A DNA stretch of 64,000 bases from positions 41,466-105,465 of the forward strand of contig JAJPGV010000061.1 of assembly GCA_021325635.1 (NCBI GenBank), in the 5' to 3' direction. This stretch comes from Chloroflexota bacterium (GTDB lineage Bacteria; Chloroflexota; JAJPGV01). The translations under genes were made by a program, and so were the position numbers. Positions 43,296 through 51,442 of the stretch are shown here, in pieces (position 1 is the first letter of the stretch; every line of letters starts with the position of its first letter). The notes under the pieces are model-generated. The model was not told the origin of the DNA, did no database searches, and saw nothing but the letters and a program-made list of their open reading frames with translations.

Positions 43296-44153
43296 TCAAG
43301 CGGCGAGCTGCTGGGGCGCAGGCACCTCCCGCGGCCAGTCGCGGATCTGCACCGGCTCGGGCTCCCAGCCGAGAACGTTCAGATAGAGGTAGCGGCGCCA
43401 TTCGAAGAACATGCCGGCGTTTTCGACCGGCACGTCGAAGTACTTGCGCAGGAAGTCCCGGCGCGGCGGATCGAAGCACACCCGCGATCCGGCGTTGAGC
43501 GCGGCGGCGTCGATGTCGGCCACCCGGCGCTTGACGTACTCCTCGCCGTAGCGCTCGATCAGCATCCAGACGTAGTCGTGCAGCTTCTGCAGGGCAGCGT
43601 CGTGATGGCCGCGCTCTTCGGCGTGGACCACGCGCTCCTCGAAGTCCAGCAGCTTGGGCGTGGTCACGACGATGCTCTGGATGGTGGCGGCGGTGCAGTG
43701 GCCATAGGGCCACAGGTTGCCCGAGATCAGGTAGCTGAGGAAGTCGCGGGTCATGATCTGCCAGTGGTCCTGGCGCGGATAGACGCCGTACTCGCGCGTG
43801 AACTCCGGGTCGGGCAGGCCATGGTCGGTCGAGGGCTCGAGCATGTCGCCCTGCTTGATGTAGCCCCAGCCATGCCCTGCTTCGGTGCGGATGTGGTCGG
43901 CCAGCAGCAGCCGCCACTCGGAGTCGAGCTCACCCGCGAAGTGGGTGTAGGCGTACGTGGCCGAGCCCACGATGGACTCCAGCTCATCTCGTCCGCGATA
44001 GCCGAGCCAGCGCGCTAGGAGCCTGCGCTCGGCATCGTCCTTCGGCTTGCGCTTCAGCCGCTCCCGCTGCTTGCGGAAGTCATTCATCCAGTGCTCGATG
44101 GGATTGTCGTCGGAGTAGGTGATGGGAATACCTACGCCTCGAATGTCGGCCAT
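43296..44153 (-). CDS. Ferritin-like di-iron protein (paralogue 2)
   Basis: The 285-residue protein starts at ATG 44153 with AGGAGG upstream. The same ligand pattern as paralogue 1 is conserved: RGRDELESIVG, HIRTEAGHGWGYIKQG, EERVVHAEERGHHDAALQKL, and the DPPRRDFLRKYFDVPVE tail. Differences are concentrated in the N-terminal 25 residues and the last 40. Transcription goes from this gene into paralogue 1. Two catalytic-type subunits side by side may form a heteromeric di-iron enzyme, as in the phenylacetyl-CoA epoxidase family, but no reductase or coupling subunit is present nearby. Confidence 0.77.
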   Translation of the reverse strand: MADIRGVGIPITYSDDNPIEHWMNDFRKQRERLKRKPKDDAERRLLARWLGYRGRDELESIVGSATYAYTHFAGELDSEWRLLLADHIRTEAGHGWGYIKQGDMLEPSTDHGLPDPEFTREYGVYPRQDHWQIMTRDFLSYLISGNLWPYGHCTAATIQSIVVTTPKLLDFEERVVHAEERGHHDAALQKLHDYVWMLIERYGEEYVKRRVADIDAAALNAGSRVCFDPPRRDFLRKYFDVPVENAGMFFEWRRYLYLNVLGWEPEPVQIRDWPREVPAPQQLAA

Positions 44154-44190
44154 GAGACTGCCTCCTGGAGTGTGGTGGAGACATCTTATA

Positions 44191-44225
44191 GAAGTGAAGA
44201 GTGAAGAGTGAAGAGTGAAGAGTGG
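44191..44225. repeat. GAAGAGT simple tandem repeat
   Basis: The 7-bp word GTGAAGA is repeated about four and a half times between the ferritin-like gene and the divergent VanW gene. A two-copy remnant of the same word occurs at the VanW stop (about 46066-46079), so this gene is flanked by the same repeat. Confidence 0.8.
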
Positions 44226-44274
44226 AGACCGGGGCGAGTTAAGCCCGGGGCGAGTGAAGGCGGGGACGGCTTGT

Positions 44275-46074
44275 ATGCTTTGGCGCATGAGAGGGGTGCT
44301 GAAGGTCGGCCTGGCGGCCGGCGTGGCTGTGGGGCTGGCAGTCGGGGGAACGGTGGCCTTCCAGGCCGCATTCAGCGGGCGCATGCTGTCCAACGTCCAA
44401 ATCGGCGGTCAGCCGGTCGGAGGCAAGACGGCTACCGAGGCGCGCGAGCTGGCTCGACAGGCCAGCGCGGGCGTGGCGACGCTGCCGGTGACGGTGGCGT
44501 TCGGGGACCGGAGCTGGGAGACCACGGCGGGGGACCTGGGATTTTCGTATGACCTCGACGCGGCGGTGGACAGCGCCTTCGGCATCGGCCACGGGCGAGG
44601 ACCCTTCGGCGGGCTGACGGCGCAGCTGGAGCTGCTCTGGCAGCCGGCCGACGTCCGGCTGCGGCTGCTGCCGGACGAGGGACGGCTCGAGGCGTGGATC
44701 GACACCATCGAGCGTGAGGTGAACCGGCCAGTCCAACAGGCGGATCTGGAAATGAGTGGCGGCCGGGTCAACGTCCTGCCGGGGCAGACGGGGCTGGCCG
44801 TAGATTGGCCAGCCCTGAGTGCAGCCGTTGGCCGCGCTGTCGAAGCGGGCCACGCAAGCCCGATCGAGCTGCCGGTGAGGGACATGCCCCAAACGCGTAC
44901 CGCGGCGCAGCTGGCCGGCCAGGCAGCGCGCCTGCAGCTGGCGCTGTTCGGCCCACCGCTGCGTGTCGAATTCGAGGGCAGCCACTGGGACATTCCCGCT
45001 GAGACGCTGAGCAGGGCCATCTCCTGGCAGCTGCCGGCGGCGCCGGAGACCAATGTGCGCCTGATATTGGACAAAGCCGCCCTGCGTCCGGTCGTTGCCG
45101 AGGTCGCGCGCGTTGTGGACCAAACGGCCCAAGACGCGCTGCTGAGCTGGGGCGACGGCCAGCTGATCGTGACGCGGCCGAGCCGCGACACGCGAACGGT
45201 GGACGTGGACGCGACACTGGAAGCGATCTCCCAGGCCGTCGATAAGCCCGAACGGAAGGCGGCGCTGACGGTGGCAGTTCAGCCGCCGAAGCTGAGCAGC
45301 GCCAACGTTGCGGCGCTCGGCATCGGGGATCTCGTGGCGCAGGGTAAATCAAACTTCGCCGGGTCGGCTTATGCCCGGGTGGTGAACATCCGGAAGATGG
45401 CAGGGCTCCTGGATGGCGTCGTGCTGGCGCCCGGCGAAGAGTTCTCATTCAATCGCGTGATGGGCGACATCTCGCCGGCCGAAGGCTGGGCGGAGGGCCT
45501 GGTGATCATGTCCGGGCGGACCGTTCCCGGTCTCGGTGGGGGCATCTGCCAGGTGTCGACGACAGCCTTCCGGGCGGCCTTCTGGGCAGGGCTGCCCATC
45601 CTGGAGCGGCACGACCACGCCTACCCTGTGCCCTACTACACGCAGGCCGGCTACCCCGAGGGCTTCGACGCCACCGTTTGGAGCCCGGACCTGGATTTCC
45701 GCTTCGTCAACGACACTCCGGCCTACCTGCTGATCAAGACCGACGTCGACGTGGCCAGCGCGACGCTGACCGTGAACCTTTATGGAACGAAGGTCCCTGG
45801 CCGGTCGGTAACGCTGGAGGGACCGTTCATTTCCAGCGTGCGACCCATACCGCCGGCGCGCCACATCATCGATCCGCGCCGGCCGAAGGGCAGCGTGGAG
45901 CAGACCGACTTCCCGCACCAGGGTATGAACGTGCTCATCAAGCGGGTGGTGACACAGGGCCAGGATGAGCACACGGATGAGTTCGCCTCGGTCTATCAGC
46001 CGTGGTCGGCGGTGTACGTGGAGGGCCCGCCCGACGAGCCGGCGGAGCAGCCCGCGGCGATGGGTGAAGAGTGA
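44275..46074 (+). CDS. VanW-family cell-wall-associated protein
   Basis: From ATG 44275 (or 44287) the product has about 599 residues. A membrane anchor lies at about 9-28 (VLKVGLAAGVAVGLAVGG). Two peptidoglycan-binding-like domains (YkuD-associated PG_binding_4 type) follow, then the VanW domain at about 345-500: GSAYARVVNIRKMAGLLDGVVLAPGEEFSFN, GLVIMSGRTVPGLGGGICQVSTTAF and HDHAYPVPYY in parts. It ends with a short G5-like region. VanW is associated with vancomycin-resistance clusters and with murein but its biochemical role is unknown. Acts outside the membrane. Confidence 0.88.
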   Translation: MLWRMRGVLKVGLAAGVAVGLAVGGTVAFQAAFSGRMLSNVQIGGQPVGGKTATEARELARQASAGVATLPVTVAFGDRSWETTAGDLGFSYDLDAAVDSAFGIGHGRGPFGGLTAQLELLWQPADVRLRLLPDEGRLEAWIDTIEREVNRPVQQADLEMSGGRVNVLPGQTGLAVDWPALSAAVGRAVEAGHASPIELPVRDMPQTRTAAQLAGQAARLQLALFGPPLRVEFEGSHWDIPAETLSRAISWQLPAAPETNVRLILDKAALRPVVAEVARVVDQTAQDALLSWGDGQLIVTRPSRDTRTVDVDATLEAISQAVDKPERKAALTVAVQPPKLSSANVAALGIGDLVAQGKSNFAGSAYARVVNIRKMAGLLDGVVLAPGEEFSFNRVMGDISPAEGWAEGLVIMSGRTVPGLGGGICQVSTTAFRAAFWAGLPILERHDHAYPVPYYTQAGYPEGFDATVWSPDLDFRFVNDTPAYLLIKTDVDVASATLTVNLYGTKVPGRSVTLEGPFISSVRPIPPARHIIDPRRPKGSVEQTDFPHQGMNVLIKRVVTQGQDEHTDEFASVYQPWSAVYVEGPPDEPAEQPAAMGEE

Positions 46075-46113
46075 AGAGTGCTGTGCGGGCCCGAGACGTG
46101 ACTCGATGGCACC

Positions 46114-46127
46114 AGGCTTCGAAGCCT
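46114..46127. repeat. 14-bp perfect palindrome between vanW-like and DUF3105 genes
   Basis: AGGCTTCGAAGCCT is a perfect palindrome 40 bp after the VanW stop. It may act as a weak terminator or be part of a repeat; no T-run follows. Confidence 0.45.
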
Positions 46128-46160
46128 AGGCACAGCTAAAGCGAGCATCAGGAGACGACA

Positions 46161-46820
46161 CTGGCCGGCAAGACCACCCGAGGCCGCGGCACGCGCGCGG
46201 CCGGGATCGACCGCAACGAGGTTCGACAGCAGCGGCTGGAGCAGCGCCGGGAGCGGCAGGCCGAAGCTCGCCGGCAGGTCGAAGCGTCCGCCCAACGGCA
46301 GCGCTGGCTGTGGATCGGGGCCGCCGGTCTGGCCGGCGTGCTGGTGGTGGCCGCGATAGCGCTTTACGTTGTGCGGCAGAGGCCGCCCGTAGGCCGGCAC
46401 ATCGCCGAGACGGGCGCGGGAGTGCACGTGCCTGACGGGAGCCCGGTGCAGTACCGATCGCTCCCGCCAACCTCCGGCCCGCACTATCCCGAGCCGGCAT
46501 CCTGGGGCGAATACACCTCGCAGCTGCAGGACGGCCGCTTCGTCCACAACCTGGAGCACGGCGGCATCGCCATTCTGTACAAGTGCGACGACCCGGCGGG
46601 ATGCTCCACGCTCCGGCAGCAGCTGAGCGACGTAATGAAGACGCTGCCCCAGGACAAGTACCAGGAGGTGAAGGTGGTGCTGTCGCCCTATCAGCAGATG
46701 GACCACCAGGTCGATCTCCTGGCCTGGGGCTGGATTGACGAGCTGGACGCCTTCGACCCGGCCGAGATCCGCAAGTTCTACGATGCGCACGTGGACAAGG
46801 GGCCGGAGGATCTGGCCTGA
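46161..46820 (+). CDS. DUF3105 membrane-anchored protein, apparent CTG start
   Basis: The frame is open from 46140 and has no ATG, GTG or TTG before GTG 46338, which would remove the anchor. A CTG at 46161 lies 6 nt after CAGGAG and gives 219 residues: a very basic, Arg/Gln-rich cytoplasmic segment (about 1-50), a membrane segment (about 54-75) and the exported DUF3105 domain with GPHYPEPASWGEYTSQLQ near 110, NLEHGGIAILYKC near 130 and the Cys pair in KCDDPAGCSTL. Function of DUF3105 is unknown. The start assignment is inference from the RBS and the domain content. Confidence 0.8.
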   Translation: MAGKTTRGRGTRAAGIDRNEVRQQRLEQRRERQAEARRQVEASAQRQRWLWIGAAGLAGVLVVAAIALYVVRQRPPVGRHIAETGAGVHVPDGSPVQYRSLPPTSGPHYPEPASWGEYTSQLQDGRFVHNLEHGGIAILYKCDDPAGCSTLRQQLSDVMKTLPQDKYQEVKVVLSPYQQMDHQVDLLAWGWIDELDAFDPAEIRKFYDAHVDKGPEDLA

Positions 46821-46854
46821 CCAGGGGCGAGGGGACAAGGGGCTAAGGTAGCGC

Positions 46855-47901
46855 GTGGGCGAGTTTCGCACGATGGGCGAGCTGGAGCGCATGGCGCAGT
46901 ACCGGCTGCCCAAGCACGTCTGGGACTACGCCAACGGTGGAGCGGGCTCCGAAGCGACGCTGCGGCGCAACCGGGCGGCGCTGGCGCGACTGGCCATCGA
47001 GCAGCGGGTGCTGGTCGACGTTCGCAACATCGACCTCAGCGTGGATTTCCTGGGCGTTAGGCTGCCGATGCCAGCCATTGTGGCTCCGATGGGCGGGCTG
47101 TTCCGCTTCTGGCCGCAGGGAGAGCTGGAGATGGCGCGCGGCGCGGGCCGCGACGGCTGCATGGCGACGGTCAGCGGGGTGTGTCGCTGGCCGGTGGAGC
47201 AGGTGGCCGAGGCCGCCACCGGCCCGCTGCTGTTCCAGCTGTATCACAACGGCCCACGCGAGTGGGTCCAGGCCAAGCTGGAGCGCGTGCACAGCTGCCC
47301 GGTCTACAAGGCGGTGTGCCTCACCGTGGACGTGCCCCTGTACGGCCGGCGCGATCGGGATCTCGACAACCGTTACGGTGCGCGGGCCAGCGAGGAGACC
47401 CAGGAGCTTCCAGAGCCCAAACCGCCCGATCCCGAGTATCCGGCGCAGCTCACCTGGGCCGATGTCGACTGGCTGCGCCAGCATGTCCGGCTGCCGTTCG
47501 GCCTCAAGGGCATCCTCAGCGCGGCCGACGCGCGCATCGCGCTCGATCACGGAGTCGACTTCATCTGGGTGTCCAACCACGGCGGCCGCCAGCTGGACAG
47601 CGCTCGCGCGACCGTGGAGGCGCTGCCGGACGTGGCTGAGGTGGTGGCGGGCCGAGTGCCGATCGTCGTGGACGGCGGGTTCACGCGAGGCTCGGACGTG
47701 GTGAAGGGCCTGGCCCTGGGGGCGACGGTCGTGGCCATGGGCAAGGCTGCCTCATGGGGTCTCGCCGCCGGCGGCGCCGATGGCATCGCTGCCATGCTGC
47801 GCATCATCCGTGAAGAGACCCGCCTGGCCATGGGCCTGAGCGGACACACCTCGATGCGAGAGCTGACGCCGGACGTGGTGCGGACGGCAGGCGCCGCGTA
47901 G
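46855..47901 (+). CDS. FMN-dependent alpha-hydroxy-acid dehydrogenase
   Basis: The 348-residue protein is a TIM-barrel FMN enzyme of the lactate dehydrogenase/glycolate oxidase/mandelate dehydrogenase family. It starts GTG/ATG near MGEFRTMGELE and shows DYANGGAGSEATLRRNR near 24, a PMGGLF loop near 78, TVDVPLYGRRDRDLDNRY near 158, LKGILSAADARIALDHGVDFIWVSNHGGRQLDS near 219-251 (catalytic His-Gly-Gly-Arg) and DGGFTRGSDVVKGLALGA near 275 (FMN phosphate). Substrate undefined; it may oxidise lactate or a related hydroxy acid. Confidence 0.9.
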   Translation: MGEFRTMGELERMAQYRLPKHVWDYANGGAGSEATLRRNRAALARLAIEQRVLVDVRNIDLSVDFLGVRLPMPAIVAPMGGLFRFWPQGELEMARGAGRDGCMATVSGVCRWPVEQVAEAATGPLLFQLYHNGPREWVQAKLERVHSCPVYKAVCLTVDVPLYGRRDRDLDNRYGARASEETQELPEPKPPDPEYPAQLTWADVDWLRQHVRLPFGLKGILSAADARIALDHGVDFIWVSNHGGRQLDSARATVEALPDVAEVVAGRVPIVVDGGFTRGSDVVKGLALGATVVAMGKAASWGLAAGGADGIAAMLRIIREETRLAMGLSGHTSMRELTPDVVRTAGAA

Positions 47902-47924
47902 CCGCGCGGCAGCCCCGGCGGGGA

Positions 47925-48145
47925 GTGCCGAGCGTGCGGGAGTGCCGAGCGATGAGTGCCGAGTGCCGAGGCGGGGACGCTGTTCAGGGTCGAGGGTCGA
48001 GGGTCGAGGGTCGAGGCCTGGCCGAAGTGATGGGGGGCGAACCTAGCCAATCTTCTGATGCGTCCGCGCGAGAGGTTCCCTAGAGTGGTGTGCAAGGAAA
48101 CACGGGCGCCTAGCGACCAGCGACTAGCGACCAGCGACTAGCGTC
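47925..48145. repeat. Three successive simple-repeat tracts
   Basis: The 273-bp space between two co-oriented genes holds three tracts: GAGTGCCGAGC-type words (about 47925-47970), GGGTCGAGGGTCGA (about 47986-48018) and GCGACTAGCGACCA (about 48108-48142). No gene is seen between them. The GGGTCGA word also occurs at 37.7 kb. Confidence 0.8.
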
Positions 48146-48174
48146 TACCGCGACGCGCCCACACGGAGAGCGAG

Positions 48175-49065
48175 ATGGCTGAAAACACCAACGTATTGAT
48201 CGACCTTTCGAACCAGATGGCAGACGCCGTGGAGCGGGTGGCCAAGGCGACCGTCACCGTGAACGGGCGCGCCCGACAGCCGGCGAGCGGCGTGGTGCAC
48301 TCGGAGGGCTGCGTGATTACCGCCAACCACGTGCTGGAGCGCGACGAGGACCTCACGGTGGAGGCCGAGGGGAAGTCGCTGGCGGCTGCGCTGGTAGGGC
48401 GCGATCCCGCGAGCGATCTGGCGGTGCTGAAGGTGGCGGGCCTGGGCCTGGCGCCGGCCGCGACGGCGAGCGGGCCGGCTCGGGTTGGGCAGCTGGTGCT
48501 GGCGGTGGGGCGTCCGTCCTCCCACGGGCCGATGGCCAGCGTCGGTGTCGTCAGCGCCGTGGGCGGGCCGTTGAGGACGGGCCGCGGGCTCTCGCTGGAG
48601 CAGTACATCCGCACCGATGCGACGCCGTATCCCGGCTTCTCCGGCGGGCCGTTGGTGGATGCGAGCGGCGCGGTCGTGGGCATCACCACCACCGGCTTCG
48701 GATCCGTGGCGCTGGCGATTCCGCACGGGCTGGCCTGGGGCGCGGCCAAGGCGCTGATCGAGCACGGGACGCCCAAGCGCGGCTACATCGGCATCAGCAG
48801 CCAGCCGGTGCGCATTCCCGGGGCGCAAGGGGCCGGCCGCGAGCCTGGCCTGCTGGTGGTGCACGTCGAGGAGAACAGCCCGGCGCACAAGGGCGGGCTC
48901 ATGCTGGGCGACGTGCTTGTTGCCCTGGACGGGCAACCCGCCGGGGACACGGACGACCTGCTGCGGCTGCTGAGTGGGAGCCGCGTGGGCAAGACCGTGC
49001 CGCTGGAGGTGATCCGCGGTGGCACGCTAGCTACGTTGGAGGTCACCATTGGCGAGCGCAGCTGA
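48175..49065 (+). CDS. Trypsin-like serine protease with PDZ domain (HtrA-like)
   Basis: The 296-residue protein has a chymotrypsin fold with the catalytic triad: His in ITANHVLERDEDL near 50, Asp in PASDLAVLKV near 82, Ser in GFSGGPLVDASG near 160 (usually GNSGGP). A C-terminal PDZ domain (about 200-295) has GYIGISSQPVRIPGAQG and the hydrophobic carboxylate-binding strand. No signal peptide or membrane segment is seen, so it is cytoplasmic or exported by another route. It overlaps the next protease gene by 17 bp. It probably acts in protein quality control. Confidence 0.9.
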   Translation: MAENTNVLIDLSNQMADAVERVAKATVTVNGRARQPASGVVHSEGCVITANHVLERDEDLTVEAEGKSLAAALVGRDPASDLAVLKVAGLGLAPAATASGPARVGQLVLAVGRPSSHGPMASVGVVSAVGGPLRTGRGLSLEQYIRTDATPYPGFSGGPLVDASGAVVGITTTGFGSVALAIPHGLAWGAAKALIEHGTPKRGYIGISSQPVRIPGAQGAGREPGLLVVHVEENSPAHKGGLMLGDVLVALDGQPAGDTDDLLRLLSGSRVGKTVPLEVIRGGTLATLEVTIGERS

Positions 49066-49717
49066 CGTGGGTCGCGCGTATGCCGGCCCGCCTGCTTGGG
49101 GCAGCGATCGGGTGTCGGCGGCCCTCCAGGAGATGCTGGAACGAGTGTGGCCGAGCGTGGTCGAAGTGCGGGTGGACGGTCGAGGGGCGGGCGCGGGCGT
49201 GGTGTGGGACGCCAGTGGTGCGATCGTCACCAACTTCCACGTCGTAGGTGGCTCCGCCCGCTGGGTCGAGGTAGCGCTGGCCGATGGCCGCAGGCTGGCC
49301 GGGCGCGTAGTTCGGCGAACGCCGCTGCCGGACCTTGCGCTCCTGCGCGTTCCGGCCGGCGATCTGCGGCCGGCAGTGATCGGCGATTCCACGGCGCTGC
49401 GAGCAGGCGAGCTGGTGCTGGCCGTGGGGCATCCTTGGGGACAGCGCGGCGCGGTAACGGTGGGCATCCTCAGCGCGGCGGGCGGACCGGCGGAGCGGGA
49501 ATCCCGGATTCGGCCAGCCGACTTCATTCGGTCCGACGTGCAGCTTGCGCCTGGCAACTCGGGCGGCCCGCTGCTGAATGCGGCCGGGCAGGTAGTCGGC
49601 ATCAACTCGATGATCGTCGGCGGAGACCTCTCGGTAGCCATTCCCAGCAGCGTCGTGCAGCGCTGGCTGGCCAGGTCGCGAACGCCGGCCAGGGCACAGG
49701 GTGAGGAAGCGGCGTAA
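49049..49717 (+). CDS. Trypsin-like serine protease without PDZ domain
   Basis: The 222-residue product begins at a TTG inside the end of the previous gene (17-bp overlap). It has a triad His in IVTNFHVVGGSARWVEV near 65, Asp in PLPDLALLRVP near 97, and Ser in QLAPGNSGGPLLNAAG near 172. There is no PDZ domain. The pair of differing proteases in translational coupling suggests a heteromeric or division-of-labour arrangement. Followed by a LuxR-type regulator gene 24 bp downstream. Confidence 0.88.
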   Translation: MASAADVGRAYAGPPAWGSDRVSAALQEMLERVWPSVVEVRVDGRGAGAGVVWDASGAIVTNFHVVGGSARWVEVALADGRRLAGRVVRRTPLPDLALLRVPAGDLRPAVIGDSTALRAGELVLAVGHPWGQRGAVTVGILSAAGGPAERESRIRPADFIRSDVQLAPGNSGGPLLNAAGQVVGINSMIVGGDLSVAIPSSVVQRWLARSRTPARAQGEEAA

Positions 49718-49741
49718 GACGGCCGACCTGGCGGATCGGCC

Positions 49742-50356
49742 GTGATCAGGGTCCTGGTCGTCGCGCCGCGGCCCGCGTTGCGGGCCGGCCTGCGGGCCAT
49801 GCTGGAGCGCTCCGGCTTCGAGCAGGTTGAAGACCAGGGCTCGCTGAATGGCGCGGAGCCGCTGGCGGCAGACGTGCTGGTGCTGGCTTCGCCGGCCTGG
49901 CAGGAAGATCTGGCCGGCATCGGCGGCGCCGGAAGTCCAGGCGTCGTGCTCCTGGCGGATCTCCCCGGAGCGGAGATCGTGCTGAGCCGTTTGGGGCTAT
50001 CGGGCTGGGCGGCGCTGCCCGAAGACGCAGACCCCGAGCAGCTGCGGCTGGCCGTGGAATCCGTGGCCCAGGGGCTGGCCCTGCTGCCGGCCGAGACGGC
50101 CGCCTCCCTGCTGGGAGCGTCCGCACGCGCCGGCGTGGCCGCTGCCAGCGGTCCCGAAGAGCCGCTGACGCCACGCGAGCTGGAGGTGCTTCAGCTGCTG
50201 AGCCAGGGTCTATCGAACAAGATGATCGCGCGGCGGCTGGGCATCAGCGAGCACACGGTGAAGTTCCACGTGTCGTCGACCTACGCCAAGCTGGGAGCCT
50301 CGAACCGCACCGAAGCCGTAAGCCACGCCGCCCGCCGAGGCGTCATCTCGCTCTAA
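49742..50356 (+). CDS. LuxR/NarL-type regulator with degenerate receiver
   Basis: The 204-residue protein starts at GTG 49742. The N-terminal 120 residues have the alternating beta-alpha hydrophobicity of a receiver domain, but the acidic pocket and the phosphoacceptor Asp are missing (VLVVAPRPALRAG, VLVLASPAWQ). The C-terminal HTH is standard: LTPRELEVLQLLSQGLSNKMIARRLGISEHTVKFHVSSTYAKLG near 137-180 in parts. It probably acts without phosphorylation. It is in one run with the two protease genes. Its 3' end overlaps the cas6 frame on the other strand by 147 bp. Confidence 0.9.
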   Translation: MIRVLVVAPRPALRAGLRAMLERSGFEQVEDQGSLNGAEPLAADVLVLASPAWQEDLAGIGGAGSPGVVLLADLPGAEIVLSRLGLSGWAALPEDADPEQLRLAVESVAQGLALLPAETAASLLGASARAGVAAASGPEEPLTPRELEVLQLLSQGLSNKMIARRLGISEHTVKFHVSSTYAKLGASNRTEAVSHAARRGVISL

Positions 50357-51382
50357 GGCCGGCAGGCTCGGAAGCAGCCGGTACCAGCCGTTGCCCTTGG
50401 TGGCGTCCTTGCCCACGTGGGTGAGCTGACCGTACGCAAGGTAGGGCAGGATGGGGGCCAAATCACCCGCGAGCGTCACCCGGCCGGTCAAGCCGCTGAG
50501 CTGCAGCGCTTGCCGCTGGCGATGCGAGTAGGCGCGGACCTCTCGCCATTGGGTGTCGTCGTTCACCACCCGGAGCCCGGCGGCGGCCTCGGCCGCGTCG
50601 AAGGGATAGGTCGCCGAGGACGGCATGGCTTCCGGGCGGCTGGCTGGCTGGCCATAGCGGCGCTCGAGCGATTCGAGCCGCTCGCGCAGCCGTTGCAGGA
50701 AGGCCAGGAGATCGAACGAGCGGATGAGCTCGCCTTTCCTCACGAGGCGGGTAGGGGTGAGCAGCTCGATGGCAACCTGGCCATGGGTTTGGAAACGGTC
50801 CAAACTCCCCTGGACGTCGGCCGGGAGCACTGGAGTCCGCGGCGAGCGAAATACGGCCCGCGCCGCGGTGTCCTGCCCGTCGGCCGGGTAGAGCACCTGC
50901 ACCTCGTCGGAGAACAGGCTGACCAGCTCGACTCGCTCCACTTCGAACCGCCCGCGAGTCCAGAGGCCGGCCGACTGGTAGCGCCGGCCAATGCCCGCCC
51001 GGCCGGCGTCACTCAGCGCAAGCACCAGGTACGGCAGCAGTCTCCCGGCTGAGCCGAAGACCGTGACGCCGAACTGGAAGGAAGCGCCGGCAGGATACTC
51101 GACGTCGGGGTCCAGGGGCGGGTCGACGACGAGCGGTCGAGGTGGATCAGCGCCGCGCTCCCACTCCGGATCGACCGTCGCCACCAGCGCCGAGATTGGG
51201 CAAACCGGCACCAGCTCGCACGGATGGCAGCTGGCCAGATCCAGCCGCGCGCACGAGCGCTTGCGCAGCGCCTCGAACAGCGCGCCGCGGACAGCGCTGC
51301 CCTTGTGCTCGTTCAGGAGGATGGGATTGGTCACCCGCGCGCTGACGCGCAGCGGTATGGCGGCGAGGGTAAGGGGGGTCAA
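50210..51382 (-). CDS. cas6: CRISPR pre-crRNA endonuclease Cas6
   Basis: Cas6 cuts the repeat transcript to make crRNAs. The 390-residue product has RAMP folds with the family Gly-rich/aromatic region near the end of the domain (GKDATKGNGWYRLLPSL, the site of the usual HVGKGTTFGLGRY motif, near 340). N-terminal CxxC-type cysteines (CHPCELVPVCP near 52-62) are a common Cas6 zinc feature. The last 49 residues are antisense to the LuxR gene and are not typical of Cas6, so the original stop may be lost. It is the last gene of the effector operon, 60 bp after cas5. Start is TTG 51382. Confidence 0.85.
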   Translation of the reverse strand: MTPLTLAAIPLRVSARVTNPILLNEHKGSAVRGALFEALRKRSCARLDLASCHPCELVPVCPISALVATVDPEWERGADPPRPLVVDPPLDPDVEYPAGASFQFGVTVFGSAGRLLPYLVLALSDAGRAGIGRRYQSAGLWTRGRFEVERVELVSLFSDEVQVLYPADGQDTAARAVFRSPRTPVLPADVQGSLDRFQTHGQVAIELLTPTRLVRKGELIRSFDLLAFLQRLRERLESLERRYGQPASRPEAMPSSATYPFDAAEAAAGLRVVNDDTQWREVRAYSHRQRQALQLSGLTGRVTLAGDLAPILPYLAYGQLTHVGKDATKGNGWYRLLPSLPALERDDASAGGVAYGFGAVRGSQLGVGRRHVELHRVLADAQPPRDHLVR

Positions 51383-51442
51383 GGAAGGTGCAACCCGTAG
51401 TTTGGCATTCTGGTACCGATCTCGACGCTACTCGGGAGATGA

